A DNA stretch of 64,000 nt, taken from assembly GCF_004684095.1 (NCBI RefSeq), contig NZ_SRII01000005.1, forward strand, positions 62,001 to 126,000. The letters run 5' to 3'. Each line of letters starts with the position of its first letter. The stretch's first letter is position 1. Positions 8,847-16,588 of the stretch are shown piece by piece. The notes beneath the pieces were generated by a model. The model saw only the letters and a list, made by a program, of their open reading frames with translations. It had not been told where the DNA came from and did no database searches. Origin of the DNA: Hymenobacter sp. UV11 (GTDB lineage: Bacteria; Bacteroidota; Bacteroidia; Cytophagales; Hymenobacteraceae). The position numbers and the translations under genes are program-made.

Positions 8847-9464
8847 TTAAGCCTCGGCACTGGCGATGAGGCCCTGGCTGGCCAGCAGCTTGGCCACGTA
8901 CTTGCCCACGATGTCGAACTCCAGGTTGACGCGGTCGCCGGCTTGCAGCTGGTGGAAGCCCGTGTGCTCGTAGGTATACGGGATAATGGCCACCGAAAAC
9001 TCGGTCGGCGTGGAGTCGAAGCAGGTGAGGCTCACGCCGTTGATGGTGATGGAGCCTTTCTCTACCGTGAGGCGCTGCGGGCCGGCTTCGTGGCGGAAGC
9101 GGAAGAGCCAGGAGCCATCCTGGTCCTGCACGCTGAGGCACTCGGCAGTAGCATCGACGTGGCCCTGCACGATGTGGCCGTCGAAGCGCCCGCCGGCGGC
9201 CAGGCAGCGCTCCAGGTTGAGGTGCCGGCCGGGCTGCCACTGGCCCAGGTTGGTTTTGCGCAGCGTCTCGTCGATGGCGGTAACCACGTGCGTGCCGGCC
9301 GCCGCATCGAGGGCTACTACCGTGAGGCATACGCCGTCGTGGGCCACACTCTGGTCGATTTTCAGCTCGCTGGCGAAGGGCGACTGGATGGTAAAGTGGC
9401 GGTTGGTGCCTTCTTCGGCAATGCCGACGACGGTGCCGACGGCTTCAATAATTCCGGTGAACAT
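8847..9464 (-). CDS. ribE: Riboflavin synthase, alpha chain
   Basis: 205 residues with two tandem lumazine-binding domains. The diagnostic N-terminus MFTGIIEAVGTV is present, followed by VAHDGVCLTV and, in the second half, KGSITINGVSLT. The enzyme dismutates two 6,7-dimethyl-8-ribityllumazine molecules into riboflavin. The ATG directly abuts a 246-base inverted-repeat element that forms its whole 5' leader. I saw no FMN riboswitch signature in that leader. Confidence 0.95.
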   Translation of the reverse strand: MFTGIIEAVGTVVGIAEEGTNRHFTIQSPFASELKIDQSVAHDGVCLTVVALDAAAGTHVVTAIDETLRKTNLGQWQPGRHLNLERCLAAGGRFDGHIVQGHVDATAECLSVQDQDGSWLFRFRHEAGPQRLTVEKGSITINGVSLTCFDSTPTEFSVAIIPYTYEHTGFHQLQAGDRVNLEFDIVGKYVAKLLASQGLIASAEA

Positions 9465-9708
9465 AGACCGCAGATTTAACTAATTTAACGGATTTCGTGG
9501 ATACGCTGCTTCGCAGCTGACTACGCATGTGGGCCGCGGGTGCGGCTTGACGCCGGCAGGCTGACCTAGGGCCATGCAGACGCAAACAATAACTCATAAA
9601 CCGGGTAAGCAGGTAGAAGTTGATGCCTGCCCGCAAGCTACCCCAAGCCCCCCACGCAGCCAACTGCGAAGCAGCGTATCCACGAAATCCGTTAAATCTG
9701 CGGTCTAT
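9463..9708. repeat. Long inverted-repeat element (family Y)
   Basis: Arms of about 45 bases, ATAGACCGCAGATTTAAC on the left and GTTAAATCTGCGGTCTAT on the right, both including GGATTTCGTGGATACGCTGC or its complement, flank about 150 bases of unique sequence. The left arm touches the ribE start codon, and the right arm contains the stop codon of the upstream sugar transferase. Confidence 0.8.
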
Positions 9709-11180
9709 TTGCCCCGCCCTTCTACAATGATTTTCAGTGTATAAAGCAGCACCCGAAAATCCATAGCCAGGCTCATGTTTTCGATATAAAGGATGTCAAA
9801 CTTGAGGCGCTCGACCATCTGGGGCACGGTTTCGGCGTAGCCGTACTTAACCTGGCCGAGGCTGGTAATGCCGGGGCGCACGCGGTGCAGGTGGCGGTAG
9901 TGGGGGGCGATTTTCACAATCTGGTCGATGAAAAACTGGCGCTCGGGGCGCGGGCCCACCAGGCTCATATCACCCTTGAGCACGTTCCAGAACTGCGGAA
10001 ACTCATCGAGCCGCACCCGGCGCATAAAGCGGCCCCAGGGCGTGATGCGCGGGTCGTAGTCGGAGCTTAGGGACGGGCCCAGCCGCTCGGCATCGACGTA
10101 CATCGAGCGAAACTTAATAATATTGAACGGCACACCATTCTTACCCACGCGCTGCTGGCGGTAGAAAATAGGCCCCGGCGACGACGAGCGCACCATGCTT
10201 GCCGTGAACAGGTACACCGGCCAGGCCAGCAGCAAAAACAGCCCCGAGGCGCCCACGTCGAGCGCACGCTTGAACACCTGCTGCCAGATGGGCAGCAAAT
10301 CCTGCTTGATTTCGATGAGCGGCGTGCCAAATAAGTGATTGACTTTCACCGAGCCCAGCAGCATCTGGTACAGGTCGGGCAGCACGCTGATACCTACCGG
10401 CAAGCCCTCCAGTAGGGTCAGGATTTCCTGAATACGCAGGTGCTCACTGGGCTCGATGGCGATGATAATCTGCTCAATGGCCAGGCTCTGGATGAGGTCG
10501 GGCACCTGCTGGTACGAGCCCACTTCGGGTAGCGCCTGGGCCAGTTCGGGGTCGATGGCCGCGCCAATGGGCGCAAAGCCCACCAGCCGCAGGCCCAGGT
10601 GCCGGCCGGTGCGCGCCAGCTCGCGATAGGTACTCAGGGCCAGGCGATTGGAGCCAATCAGGAGGGTAGGAAACGAGATAACTCCGCCTCGCACCAAGCC
10701 CTGCACGCTGCTCACGGCCCAGATGCGCAGCACCGCCGTAATGGTGAAGTGCAGCAGGTAATAGGCCGTAAAAGTCTTGTAATAAGCGTGGTAGTTGTTC
10801 ACGCCCTGGTCGTCGAGCAGCAGGGCGAAAAAGATAACGACCGTGCCCAGCAGGGAGGCCCGCGCCAGCCGAATCAGCTCGCTGAGGCGCGACTTGCGGA
10901 AAATATCGCGGTACTCGCCCAGCAGGCCGTAGAGCGTAGTCCAGAACAGGGCAATCATTACGGCCGCCCCCGACAGGTAAAACAGCACCCCCTCGCTAAA
11001 ATGATAGCCCGTCAGCTCGCTCAACAGGTACTTGCGCACCAGAAAGAACGCCACCCAGGCCAGCAGCGCCGCCCCAAAATCGGCCGCCACAAGCTTAAGA
11101 TACTGAATTCGGCGGAGCAGCAAGGTGGGGAAGGGGTAGGGTGTATTTTTGTGGGGGCTGCGCAAAAATAGGTCGGCCAA
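9705..11180 (-). CDS. Polyprenyl-phosphate sugar-phosphotransferase (WcaJ-like)
   Basis: 491 residues. Four or five N-terminal membrane segments are followed by a nucleotide-binding-like middle domain (LLIGSNRLALSTYREL) and the bacterial sugar transferase domain (about 285-490). That domain shows KRALDVGASG, PGPIFYRQQRVGKNG, FRSMYVDAE, RRVRLDEFPQFWNVLKGDMS, LVGPRPER and RPGITSLGQV. It should transfer a hexose-1-phosphate onto undecaprenyl phosphate to start exopolysaccharide assembly. No other polysaccharide genes are nearby. The start is TTG, since no ATG precedes the first helix. Confidence 0.9.
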   Translation of the reverse strand: MADLFLRSPHKNTPYPFPTLLLRRIQYLKLVAADFGAALLAWVAFFLVRKYLLSELTGYHFSEGVLFYLSGAAVMIALFWTTLYGLLGEYRDIFRKSRLSELIRLARASLLGTVVIFFALLLDDQGVNNYHAYYKTFTAYYLLHFTITAVLRIWAVSSVQGLVRGGVISFPTLLIGSNRLALSTYRELARTGRHLGLRLVGFAPIGAAIDPELAQALPEVGSYQQVPDLIQSLAIEQIIIAIEPSEHLRIQEILTLLEGLPVGISVLPDLYQMLLGSVKVNHLFGTPLIEIKQDLLPIWQQVFKRALDVGASGLFLLLAWPVYLFTASMVRSSSPGPIFYRQQRVGKNGVPFNIIKFRSMYVDAERLGPSLSSDYDPRITPWGRFMRRVRLDEFPQFWNVLKGDMSLVGPRPERQFFIDQIVKIAPHYRHLHRVRPGITSLGQVKYGYAETVPQMVERLKFDILYIENMSLAMDFRVLLYTLKIIVEGRGK

Positions 11181-11300
11181 GTGGGAGAGTTGGGAGTTAA
11201 GAGGTAAGAAATAGGAGTCGGGAGTTAAAAACCCTACCCCCTTCCTATAGCTGAGCCTTGATTCCCGCTTCTTAACCTTTAACTCTTAACCCCCTACCCC

Positions 11301-11975
11301 ATCACGCCTTCTCTACCCGATACCTACCGCCACCGCGGCCAGCGCCGCAGCCTGGTTACGCTGCTGCGCGAGCAGCGCGGCATCCGCGACGAGCGGGTGC
11401 TGGCGGCCATTGGCGCAGTGCCGCGCCACCTGTTTTTTGCCTCGGCGTTTGAGGCCCACGCCTACCAGGACAAGGCCTTTCCCATTGGCGAGGGCCAAAC
11501 GATTTCGCAGCCCAGTACCGTGGCTTACCAGACCGAGCTGCTGGATGTGCGCCCCGGCCAGCGCATTCTGGAGATTGGTACCGGCTCAGGCTACCAGTTT
11601 GCCGTGTTGTGCCAACTCACTGAGCAGGTGCAAAGTATCGAGTTCAACCCCGTGCTCTACGAGCGGGGCCGGCAGCGGCTGGCGGCGCTGGGCCTGCCCA
11701 CGGCGGGCCTGCACCTGGGCGATGGCTCGCTGGGCCTGCCCGCGCTGGCGCCCTACGATGGCATCCTGGTCACGGCCGGCGCGCCGGCCCTACCCCCCGC
11801 TTTGCTGCGGCAGCTGCGCATTGGGGGGCGGCTGGTAGTGCCGGTGGGCGCCGCCGACCTGGGCCAGCAACAGCTGCTACGCATCACCCGCGAGGGCCCC
11901 GAAACCTTCGCCCGCGAGGCGTTTGGCGACTGCCGCTTCGTGCCCCTGCTGGGCGCGGCGGGCTGGGCGAGTTGA
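11301..11975 (+). CDS. pcm: Protein-L-isoaspartate O-methyltransferase with a non-standard start
   Basis: About 224 residues. It uses S-adenosylmethionine to methylate isoaspartyl residues for repair of aged proteins. Motifs are VPRHLFF, GQTISQPSTVAYQTELL, the SAM site LEIGTGSGYQ, and PYDGILVTAGAP. The conserved N-terminus DTYRHRGQRRSLVTLLREQRG is in frame but has no ATG, GTG or TTG before it: a TAA stop lies at 11280. The ATC at 11301 occupies the expected start position. A GTG at 11397 would remove the conserved helix. Either ATC is used or the start codon has mutated. Confidence 0.8.
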   Translation: MTPSLPDTYRHRGQRRSLVTLLREQRGIRDERVLAAIGAVPRHLFFASAFEAHAYQDKAFPIGEGQTISQPSTVAYQTELLDVRPGQRILEIGTGSGYQFAVLCQLTEQVQSIEFNPVLYERGRQRLAALGLPTAGLHLGDGSLGLPALAPYDGILVTAGAPALPPALLRQLRIGGRLVVPVGAADLGQQQLLRITREGPETFAREAFGDCRFVPLLGAAGWAS

Positions 11976-11987
11976 ATTGGCAAAGGG

Positions 11988-12074
11988 AGTAGCGCGAACT
12001 TTGTAGTTCGCGGCCCCGCGCCATTTGGTTGATGCTAACGGCGCGGGGGCGCGAACTACAAAGTTCGCGCTACT
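11988..12074. repeat. Palindromic element, family S
   Basis: Arms AGTAGCGCGAACTTTGTAGT and its complement lie 3' of pcm, with GC-rich inner arms and a loop near CATTTGGTTGATGC. Confidence 0.8.
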
Positions 12075-12159
12075 ACCGGGCGACAAACACGGTGCAACAG
12101 CAGGTATGAAGTAGAAATGGAGGGTTCTGCCTGCCAAGCGGAGGGGTAGGCGCAGGCTT

Positions 12160-12167
12160 TACCTTTG
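12160..12167 (+). promoter_or_regulatory. Possible -7 box (TACCTTTG)
   Basis: TACCTTTG fits the Bacteroidota -7 consensus TAnnTTTG and lies about 75 bases before the thioesterase start. No clear -33 TTTG is seen at the usual spacing. Confidence 0.35.
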
Positions 12168-12240
12168 CACGACTTTTCTTGCCCCGCTATCTTTTATCCC
12201 ACCCGCTGTCTATTTCTACTTTATCATTTTCAATTTCTAC

Positions 12241-12759
12241 TTGAAAAAGCAACGTCCCGTCTCCGATTCGTTCGTCATCATGACCGAGCTGGTGCTGCCC
12301 AACGATACCAACACGCTCAATAACCTGATGGGGGGCCGCATGATGCACCTTATGGACATTGCCGCCGCCATTGCCGCCCAGAAGCACTCCAACCGCATCG
12401 TGGTTACGGCCTCGGTCGATAACGTGTCGTTCCGCGACCCTATTCGGCTGGGCAACGTGGTGACGCTGGAGGCGCAGGTCACGCGCGCGTTCAGCTCCAG
12501 CATGGAGGTGCACATTGATGTGTGGGCCGAGGATATTCCGAGCGGCACCAAGCTCAAAACCAACGAAGCCTTCTTCACCTTCGTAGCCGTAGACCAGTCG
12601 GGCCGCCCCATCGACGTGCCCGAAGCGGTGCCCGAAACTACCGACGAAATCGCCCTCTACGAAGGTGCCCTGCGCCGCCGCCAGCTGCGCCTGGTGCTGG
12701 CCGGCCGCATGAAGCCCAGCGATGCCGCCGAGCTAAAAGCGTTGTTTGAGCTAACCTAA
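12241..12759 (+). CDS. Acyl-CoA thioesterase, hotdog fold
   Basis: 172 residues. It should hydrolyse acyl-CoA to free acid and CoA in the cytoplasm. The hotdog signature is NLMGGRMMHLMDIAAAIAAQ, followed by VDNVSFRDPIRLGNVVTLEA; this is the YciA/BACH-like class. The reading frame begins at TTG (KKQRPVSDSFVIMTELVLPN), which fits the N-terminus common in this family better than the ATG 13 codons in. The next gene starts 13 bases downstream and is probably cotranscribed. Confidence 0.88.
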   Translation: MKKQRPVSDSFVIMTELVLPNDTNTLNNLMGGRMMHLMDIAAAIAAQKHSNRIVVTASVDNVSFRDPIRLGNVVTLEAQVTRAFSSSMEVHIDVWAEDIPSGTKLKTNEAFFTFVAVDQSGRPIDVPEAVPETTDEIALYEGALRRRQLRLVLAGRMKPSDAAELKALFELT

Positions 12760-12772
12760 TCATTCTTCATAC

Positions 12773-13555
12773 ATGACTGAGGACGAGCAAAGCGGCACCC
12801 TGGCCTTCCTGCAAAACTTCTATACCGGCGTGACGCTCTACATGCCTGCCGTGGCTGCAGAGCCGCTGGTGACAAATGAGCCAGCAGCGGCCGCGCCTGC
12901 ACCCGCGCTAGCTGCGTTGCCGCCGCCCACGCCGGCCCCGGTAGCCGTGGCTCCGCCGCCCACCGTAGTCTTGCCGATAGTGCCCCTACCCCCCGCCGCG
13001 CCGGCCAGGCTGCCTGCCAGCGCCAGCGTGCCCCTACCCCCGCCCGCGCCGCCGGTGGCCGCAGCAGCTCCCAGGCCAGCGCCAGTCAGCGCACCAGTGC
13101 AGCCGCCAGCCGTATTCGCTGGCCCGGCCGATGCGCCGGCCGTGGCGCCCTACCTGCTCACGACGTTTGACACGCTGGGCGCCAATGCGGCGGGCGTGGT
13201 GCTCCTGGTGCGCCTACCCCCCGCGCAGTTCGTGAAGCTACCGCGCAACGTGTTTCTCAACAAACTGCTGCAAGCCATTGGCCTGGTGATGGCCGATGTG
13301 GTACTGGTGAATGTAGACGGCCCCTACCCGGTGGCGTTGGCCAACCTGCGCAAGGAAATTGCCGCCACTACCATCCTGGCTTTCGGCAGAAACCTGCTCG
13401 ACGTGGCCGTGCGCACCACCCAGATTTACGAGCCAGTGCAGTTTCCGGCGGTGGGCCTCTCCTACCTGGCCGGCGCCGAGGTCGAGATGGTGGAGTACGA
13501 TGTGAGCCTCAAAAAGCGCCTGTGGGCCGGCTTGCAGCGGATGTTTCCAAAGTAG
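12773..13555 (+). CDS. Unrecognised protein: Pro/Ala-rich linker plus alpha/beta domain
   Basis: 260 residues. A short acidic N-terminus is followed by a long Pro/Ala/Val linker (about 30-120). The C-terminal 140 residues are compact: LLTTFDTLGANAAGVVLLVR, FLNKLLQAIGLVMADVVLVN, ILAFG, and a terminal KKRLWAGLQRMFPK. The order of a strand, a LLxAIGL helix, a DVxLVN strand and a short FG strand recalls uracil-DNA-glycosylase-like folds, including the DNA polymerase III psi subunit (HolD). That is a weak resemblance by eye. The linker contains three CCTACCCCC words. It forms a probable two-gene unit with the thioesterase. Confidence 0.55.
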   Translation: MTEDEQSGTLAFLQNFYTGVTLYMPAVAAEPLVTNEPAAAAPAPALAALPPPTPAPVAVAPPPTVVLPIVPLPPAAPARLPASASVPLPPPAPPVAAAAPRPAPVSAPVQPPAVFAGPADAPAVAPYLLTTFDTLGANAAGVVLLVRLPPAQFVKLPRNVFLNKLLQAIGLVMADVVLVNVDGPYPVALANLRKEIAATTILAFGRNLLDVAVRTTQIYEPVQFPAVGLSYLAGAEVEMVEYDVSLKKRLWAGLQRMFPK

Positions 13556-13562
13556 GGCCTGA

Positions 13563-13684
13563 GCCTCTTGTCATTGCGAGCGCAACGAAGTGGAGCGCGG
13601 CAATCGCCCCAGAACGATACCCGAAAGAGTCGTTCTGGGGCGATTGCCGCGCTCCACTTCGTTGCGCTCGCAATGACAAGAGGC
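13563..13684. repeat. Palindromic element, family R (copy 4)
   Basis: Nearly perfect arms of over 50 bases, GCCTCTTGTCATTGCGAGCG to its complement, between convergent genes. The right arm ends a few bases before the TlpA-like gene's stop codon. Possible bidirectional terminator. Confidence 0.85.
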
Positions 13685-13686
13685 GC

Positions 13687-14811
13687 TTATTTCAGCACCT
13701 CAGCCAGCTTAGCTTCCAGGGCCGGGCCGCGCAGGTTTTTGCCGATGATTTTGCCGTTGGGGTCAAGTAGAAAGGAGGCGGGGATGGCCTGCACGCCGTA
13801 GGCGGCGGCACCGGCGTTACTCCACTTCTTAAGGTCCGAGACGTGGTTGGGCCAGGCCAGGCCGTCGGCGGCGATGGCTTTGGTCCAGCGGTCCTTGTCA
13901 TCGTCCAGCGACACGCTGTAGATGGTGAAGCCCTGGCCCTTATCCTTGAACTGGTTGTAGGCCTTCACTACGTTCGGGTTTTCCTGGCGGCAGGGGCCGC
14001 ACCAGCTGGCCCAGAAATCGACCAGCACGTACTTGCCGCGCAGGCTCTTGAGCGATAGGGATTTACCTTCGGGCGTAGCCAGGTTAATCTCGGGCGCGGC
14101 GGCCCCAATGGCCGTAGCGCGCATTGGCTCCAGGCGCTCGGAGAGGGCCTGAGTAAAGGGCGAGGCCGGCTGGGCCTTGCGCTGCACCGTGGCGATGGAG
14201 TCGGCAAACGCGAAGTCGTCGTCGGGGTTTACGAAGCTGAGCGTGGCAAAGCCGGCGGCTACGGATGTGGCGTTGCGACGAATCACCGCCTTGGCACGGT
14301 TGGCCGTGGCGCGCTGCAACGTGTTGTACTTCTGCTCGATAGCAGCCAGCGAATCGGTGTGACCGGCCTGGCCGGCAGCGTTGTAGCGCTGGCCCAGGCG
14401 CTGCATCTGGTCGCGGCTGGCGTTCATGGTGCGCGTCAGCTGCTGAATCACTTCCGAGTCTTTCGAGCCCTTCACCGAGTAGCTGGTGGGTAGGCTTTTG
14501 GCATCGCCCGAGAGCGTGAGGTGCGTGTTGTTGTCGAGCACGAGCAATATCTGGTTGGGCTCATCAACCTTGAGCTGGTACACAGCCGCCGTAACCGGCA
14601 GCGTGCCTTTGAACGTGAACTTGCCCTGGGCATCGGTTTTGGCCGTGCCGCGCTCCACAAACTGGCTGCTGGTGAGCTCCGACAGGTGCAAAGTGGTGCC
14701 GGCCGGCACGTTGCGCAGCTGGCCGGTTATCTGGTAACCCTCGGCGGCGCTGGCATTCTGGCAGGCATTGGTAAGGCCGAGCAGCGCCACGGCAACGAGA
14801 GCAGGTTTCAT
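13687..14811 (-). CDS. TlpA-like thioredoxin-fold lipoprotein with DUF4369-like domain
   Basis: 374 residues from the second ATG, which gives a better signal peptide (MKPALVAVALLGLTNAC, lipobox with Cys near residue 17). An N-terminal beta domain (about 25-120; YQITGQLRNVPAGTTLHL) matches DUF4369. A helical linker follows, then a peroxiredoxin/TlpA-type domain (about 240-374) with the active site WASWCGPCRQENP. It should act as an envelope thiol-disulfide reductase. Such proteins are abundant in Bacteroidota and specific partners are unknown. Confidence 0.87.
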   Translation of the reverse strand: MKPALVAVALLGLTNACQNASAAEGYQITGQLRNVPAGTTLHLSELTSSQFVERGTAKTDAQGKFTFKGTLPVTAAVYQLKVDEPNQILLVLDNNTHLTLSGDAKSLPTSYSVKGSKDSEVIQQLTRTMNASRDQMQRLGQRYNAAGQAGHTDSLAAIEQKYNTLQRATANRAKAVIRRNATSVAAGFATLSFVNPDDDFAFADSIATVQRKAQPASPFTQALSERLEPMRATAIGAAAPEINLATPEGKSLSLKSLRGKYVLVDFWASWCGPCRQENPNVVKAYNQFKDKGQGFTIYSVSLDDDKDRWTKAIAADGLAWPNHVSDLKKWSNAGAAAYGVQAIPASFLLDPNGKIIGKNLRGPALEAKLAEVLK

Positions 14812-14942
14812 AAGATGAGTCATTTACTACTGATTAAAGACGGGCTAGCACGGATAGCGCAACGCGGCTACCCTGCGGACACGCAAACGGGCCGGCTGGT
14901 TCCGGCGCAGGCACTTAGGTAGACGCCTGCGGTCGCGATTCC

Positions 14943-16400
14943 TTACCCGTCGAGGCCTTTGCGGAGCAATTGGTTGGCTAGCTTGGGGTCGGCTTTGCCG
15001 CCGGTCAGCTTCATCAGCTCGCCCATAAACATGCCGGTGAGCGACTTTTTGCCGGCGCGATACTCGGCCACTTTGGCCGGGTTGGCGGCTAATACTTGCT
15101 GCACAAGAGTTTCCAGCTCGCCCGCGTCGGCTTTGGTGAGCAGGCCCAGCGTTTCGGCCGCGCCGGTGGCGTTGGCCGTGGGGTGTTCGAGCAGGTAGGG
15201 AAACAGCTGCTTGCTGGCCACCGAATAGTTAATCTTGCCAGCGTCAATCAGCTCGATGATGCCCGCCAGCTGGCCGGGGTCAAGGGGGAAGTCGGCCAGG
15301 TCTAGGGCGCGCTCGTTGAGGTACGACTTCACGGGGCCCATCACCCAGTTGGCGGCGGCCTTGGCATTGGGCGTGAGGCGGGCCAGCTCGTCGAAGAACT
15401 GGGCCACTTCCTTCTGGTCAATGAGCACGTTGGCGTCGTAGTCGTTCAGGCCCAGCTCGCCGGTGAAGCGGGCGTAGAGCTGCTGCGGCAGGGCCGGTAA
15501 CTCGGCCTGCACGCGGTGCAGCCAGGCGTCGTCGATGATGAGGGGGGGTAGGTCGGGCTCGGGGAAGTAGCGGTAGTCGTTTAGTGTTTCCTTCGAGCGC
15601 TGGCCGTTGGTGGTGCCGGTGGTGGCATCAAAACCGCGCGTTTCGGAATCTACTACCCCCCCATTTTCCAGGATTTCGACCTGGCGCCGCACCTCGTGCT
15701 CGATGGCCCGCTGCACGTTGCGGAAGGAGTTCATGTTCTTGACCTCCACCTTCGTACCGAACTCGGTGGCGTCTTTTTTCATCACGCTCACGTTGGCGTC
15801 GCAGCGCAGCGAGCCTTCTTCCATGTTGCCATCGCACACGCCCAGGTACTGCACCAGCTTCTTGATTTCGGCCAGGTAGGCGTAGGCTTCTTCCTCGGTG
15901 CGGATGTCGGGCTCGCTCACAATCTCGATGAGCGGCACGCCGGCGCGGTTCAGGTCTACCAGGGTTTCGGTTTCGCCGGCCAGGTGCATCGATTTGCCCG
16001 CGTCTTCCTCCATGTGAATGCGCGTGATACCGATGCGCCGGGTGCTGCCGTCGGCCAGCCGGATATCGAGGTGGCCACTGTGGCAAATCGGGGTTTTATC
16101 TTGGGTAATCTGGTAGCCCTTGGGCAGGTCGGGATAAAAGTAGTTTTTGCGGGCAAACACGTTCTCGCGCTGTATCTGGCAATTGGTGGCCAGGCCCATT
16201 TTGATGGCAAAATCCACGGCCGTGCGGTTCACGCGGGGTAGCGTGCCGGGGTGGCCGAGGGTAATCACCGAGAGGTTAGTGTTAGGTAAAGAGCCGTACT
16301 CGTTCTCATCCGAAGAGTACATCTTGCTGTGCGTCAGCAATTGGGCGTGTACTTCCAAGCCTATCACGGGCTGGTAGTTGGCAAGCAGAGCGTCGTCCAT
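14943..16400 (-). CDS. gatB: Aspartyl/glutamyl-tRNA amidotransferase subunit B
   Basis: 485 residues from the ATG at 16400, giving MDDALLANYQPVIGLEVHAQ, the standard GatB start. The frame continues 41 codons upstream without conserved sequence. GatB, with GatA and GatC, amidates misacylated Glu-tRNA(Gln) or Asp-tRNA(Asn). Landmarks are LPRVNRTAVDFAIKMGLA, RKNYFYPDLPKGYQITQ, and the C-terminal YqeY-like tail ending GGKADPKLANQLLRKGL. GatA and GatC are not adjacent. Confidence 0.95.
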   Translation of the reverse strand: MDDALLANYQPVIGLEVHAQLLTHSKMYSSDENEYGSLPNTNLSVITLGHPGTLPRVNRTAVDFAIKMGLATNCQIQRENVFARKNYFYPDLPKGYQITQDKTPICHSGHLDIRLADGSTRRIGITRIHMEEDAGKSMHLAGETETLVDLNRAGVPLIEIVSEPDIRTEEEAYAYLAEIKKLVQYLGVCDGNMEEGSLRCDANVSVMKKDATEFGTKVEVKNMNSFRNVQRAIEHEVRRQVEILENGGVVDSETRGFDATTGTTNGQRSKETLNDYRYFPEPDLPPLIIDDAWLHRVQAELPALPQQLYARFTGELGLNDYDANVLIDQKEVAQFFDELARLTPNAKAAANWVMGPVKSYLNERALDLADFPLDPGQLAGIIELIDAGKINYSVASKQLFPYLLEHPTANATGAAETLGLLTKADAGELETLVQQVLAANPAKVAEYRAGKKSLTGMFMGELMKLTGGKADPKLANQLLRKGLDG

Positions 16401-16523
16401 ATAAGCAGAAGTGAGCTGGTTGCGACCATTACCGTCGCAACGCGGCCGCAAGTTAAAGCCGATTCCGGGGCCTCGGGTTACGGCAGCAAGGCCCCTACCC
16501 CCTACTTCCCCCTTATCTAGCAA

Positions 16524-16561
16524 AAAAAGCAGCCCGCTCCAAGGTGGAACGGGCTGCTTTT
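16524..16561 (-). terminator. Intrinsic terminator after the OmpA gene
   Basis: AAAAGCAGCCCG and CGGGCTGCTTTT form a stem with a short loop around AAGGT, and runs of T are present on both strands. It lies just 3' of the minus-strand OmpA gene. Confidence 0.8.
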
Positions 16562-16588
16562 CAACGTAGCCGAAGGGCTGGGATGCGC

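Noticed and set aside
9465..9704. FMN riboswitch upstream of ribE
   Set aside because: The leader is an inverted-repeat element. I could not find the conserved RFN core on the minus strand.
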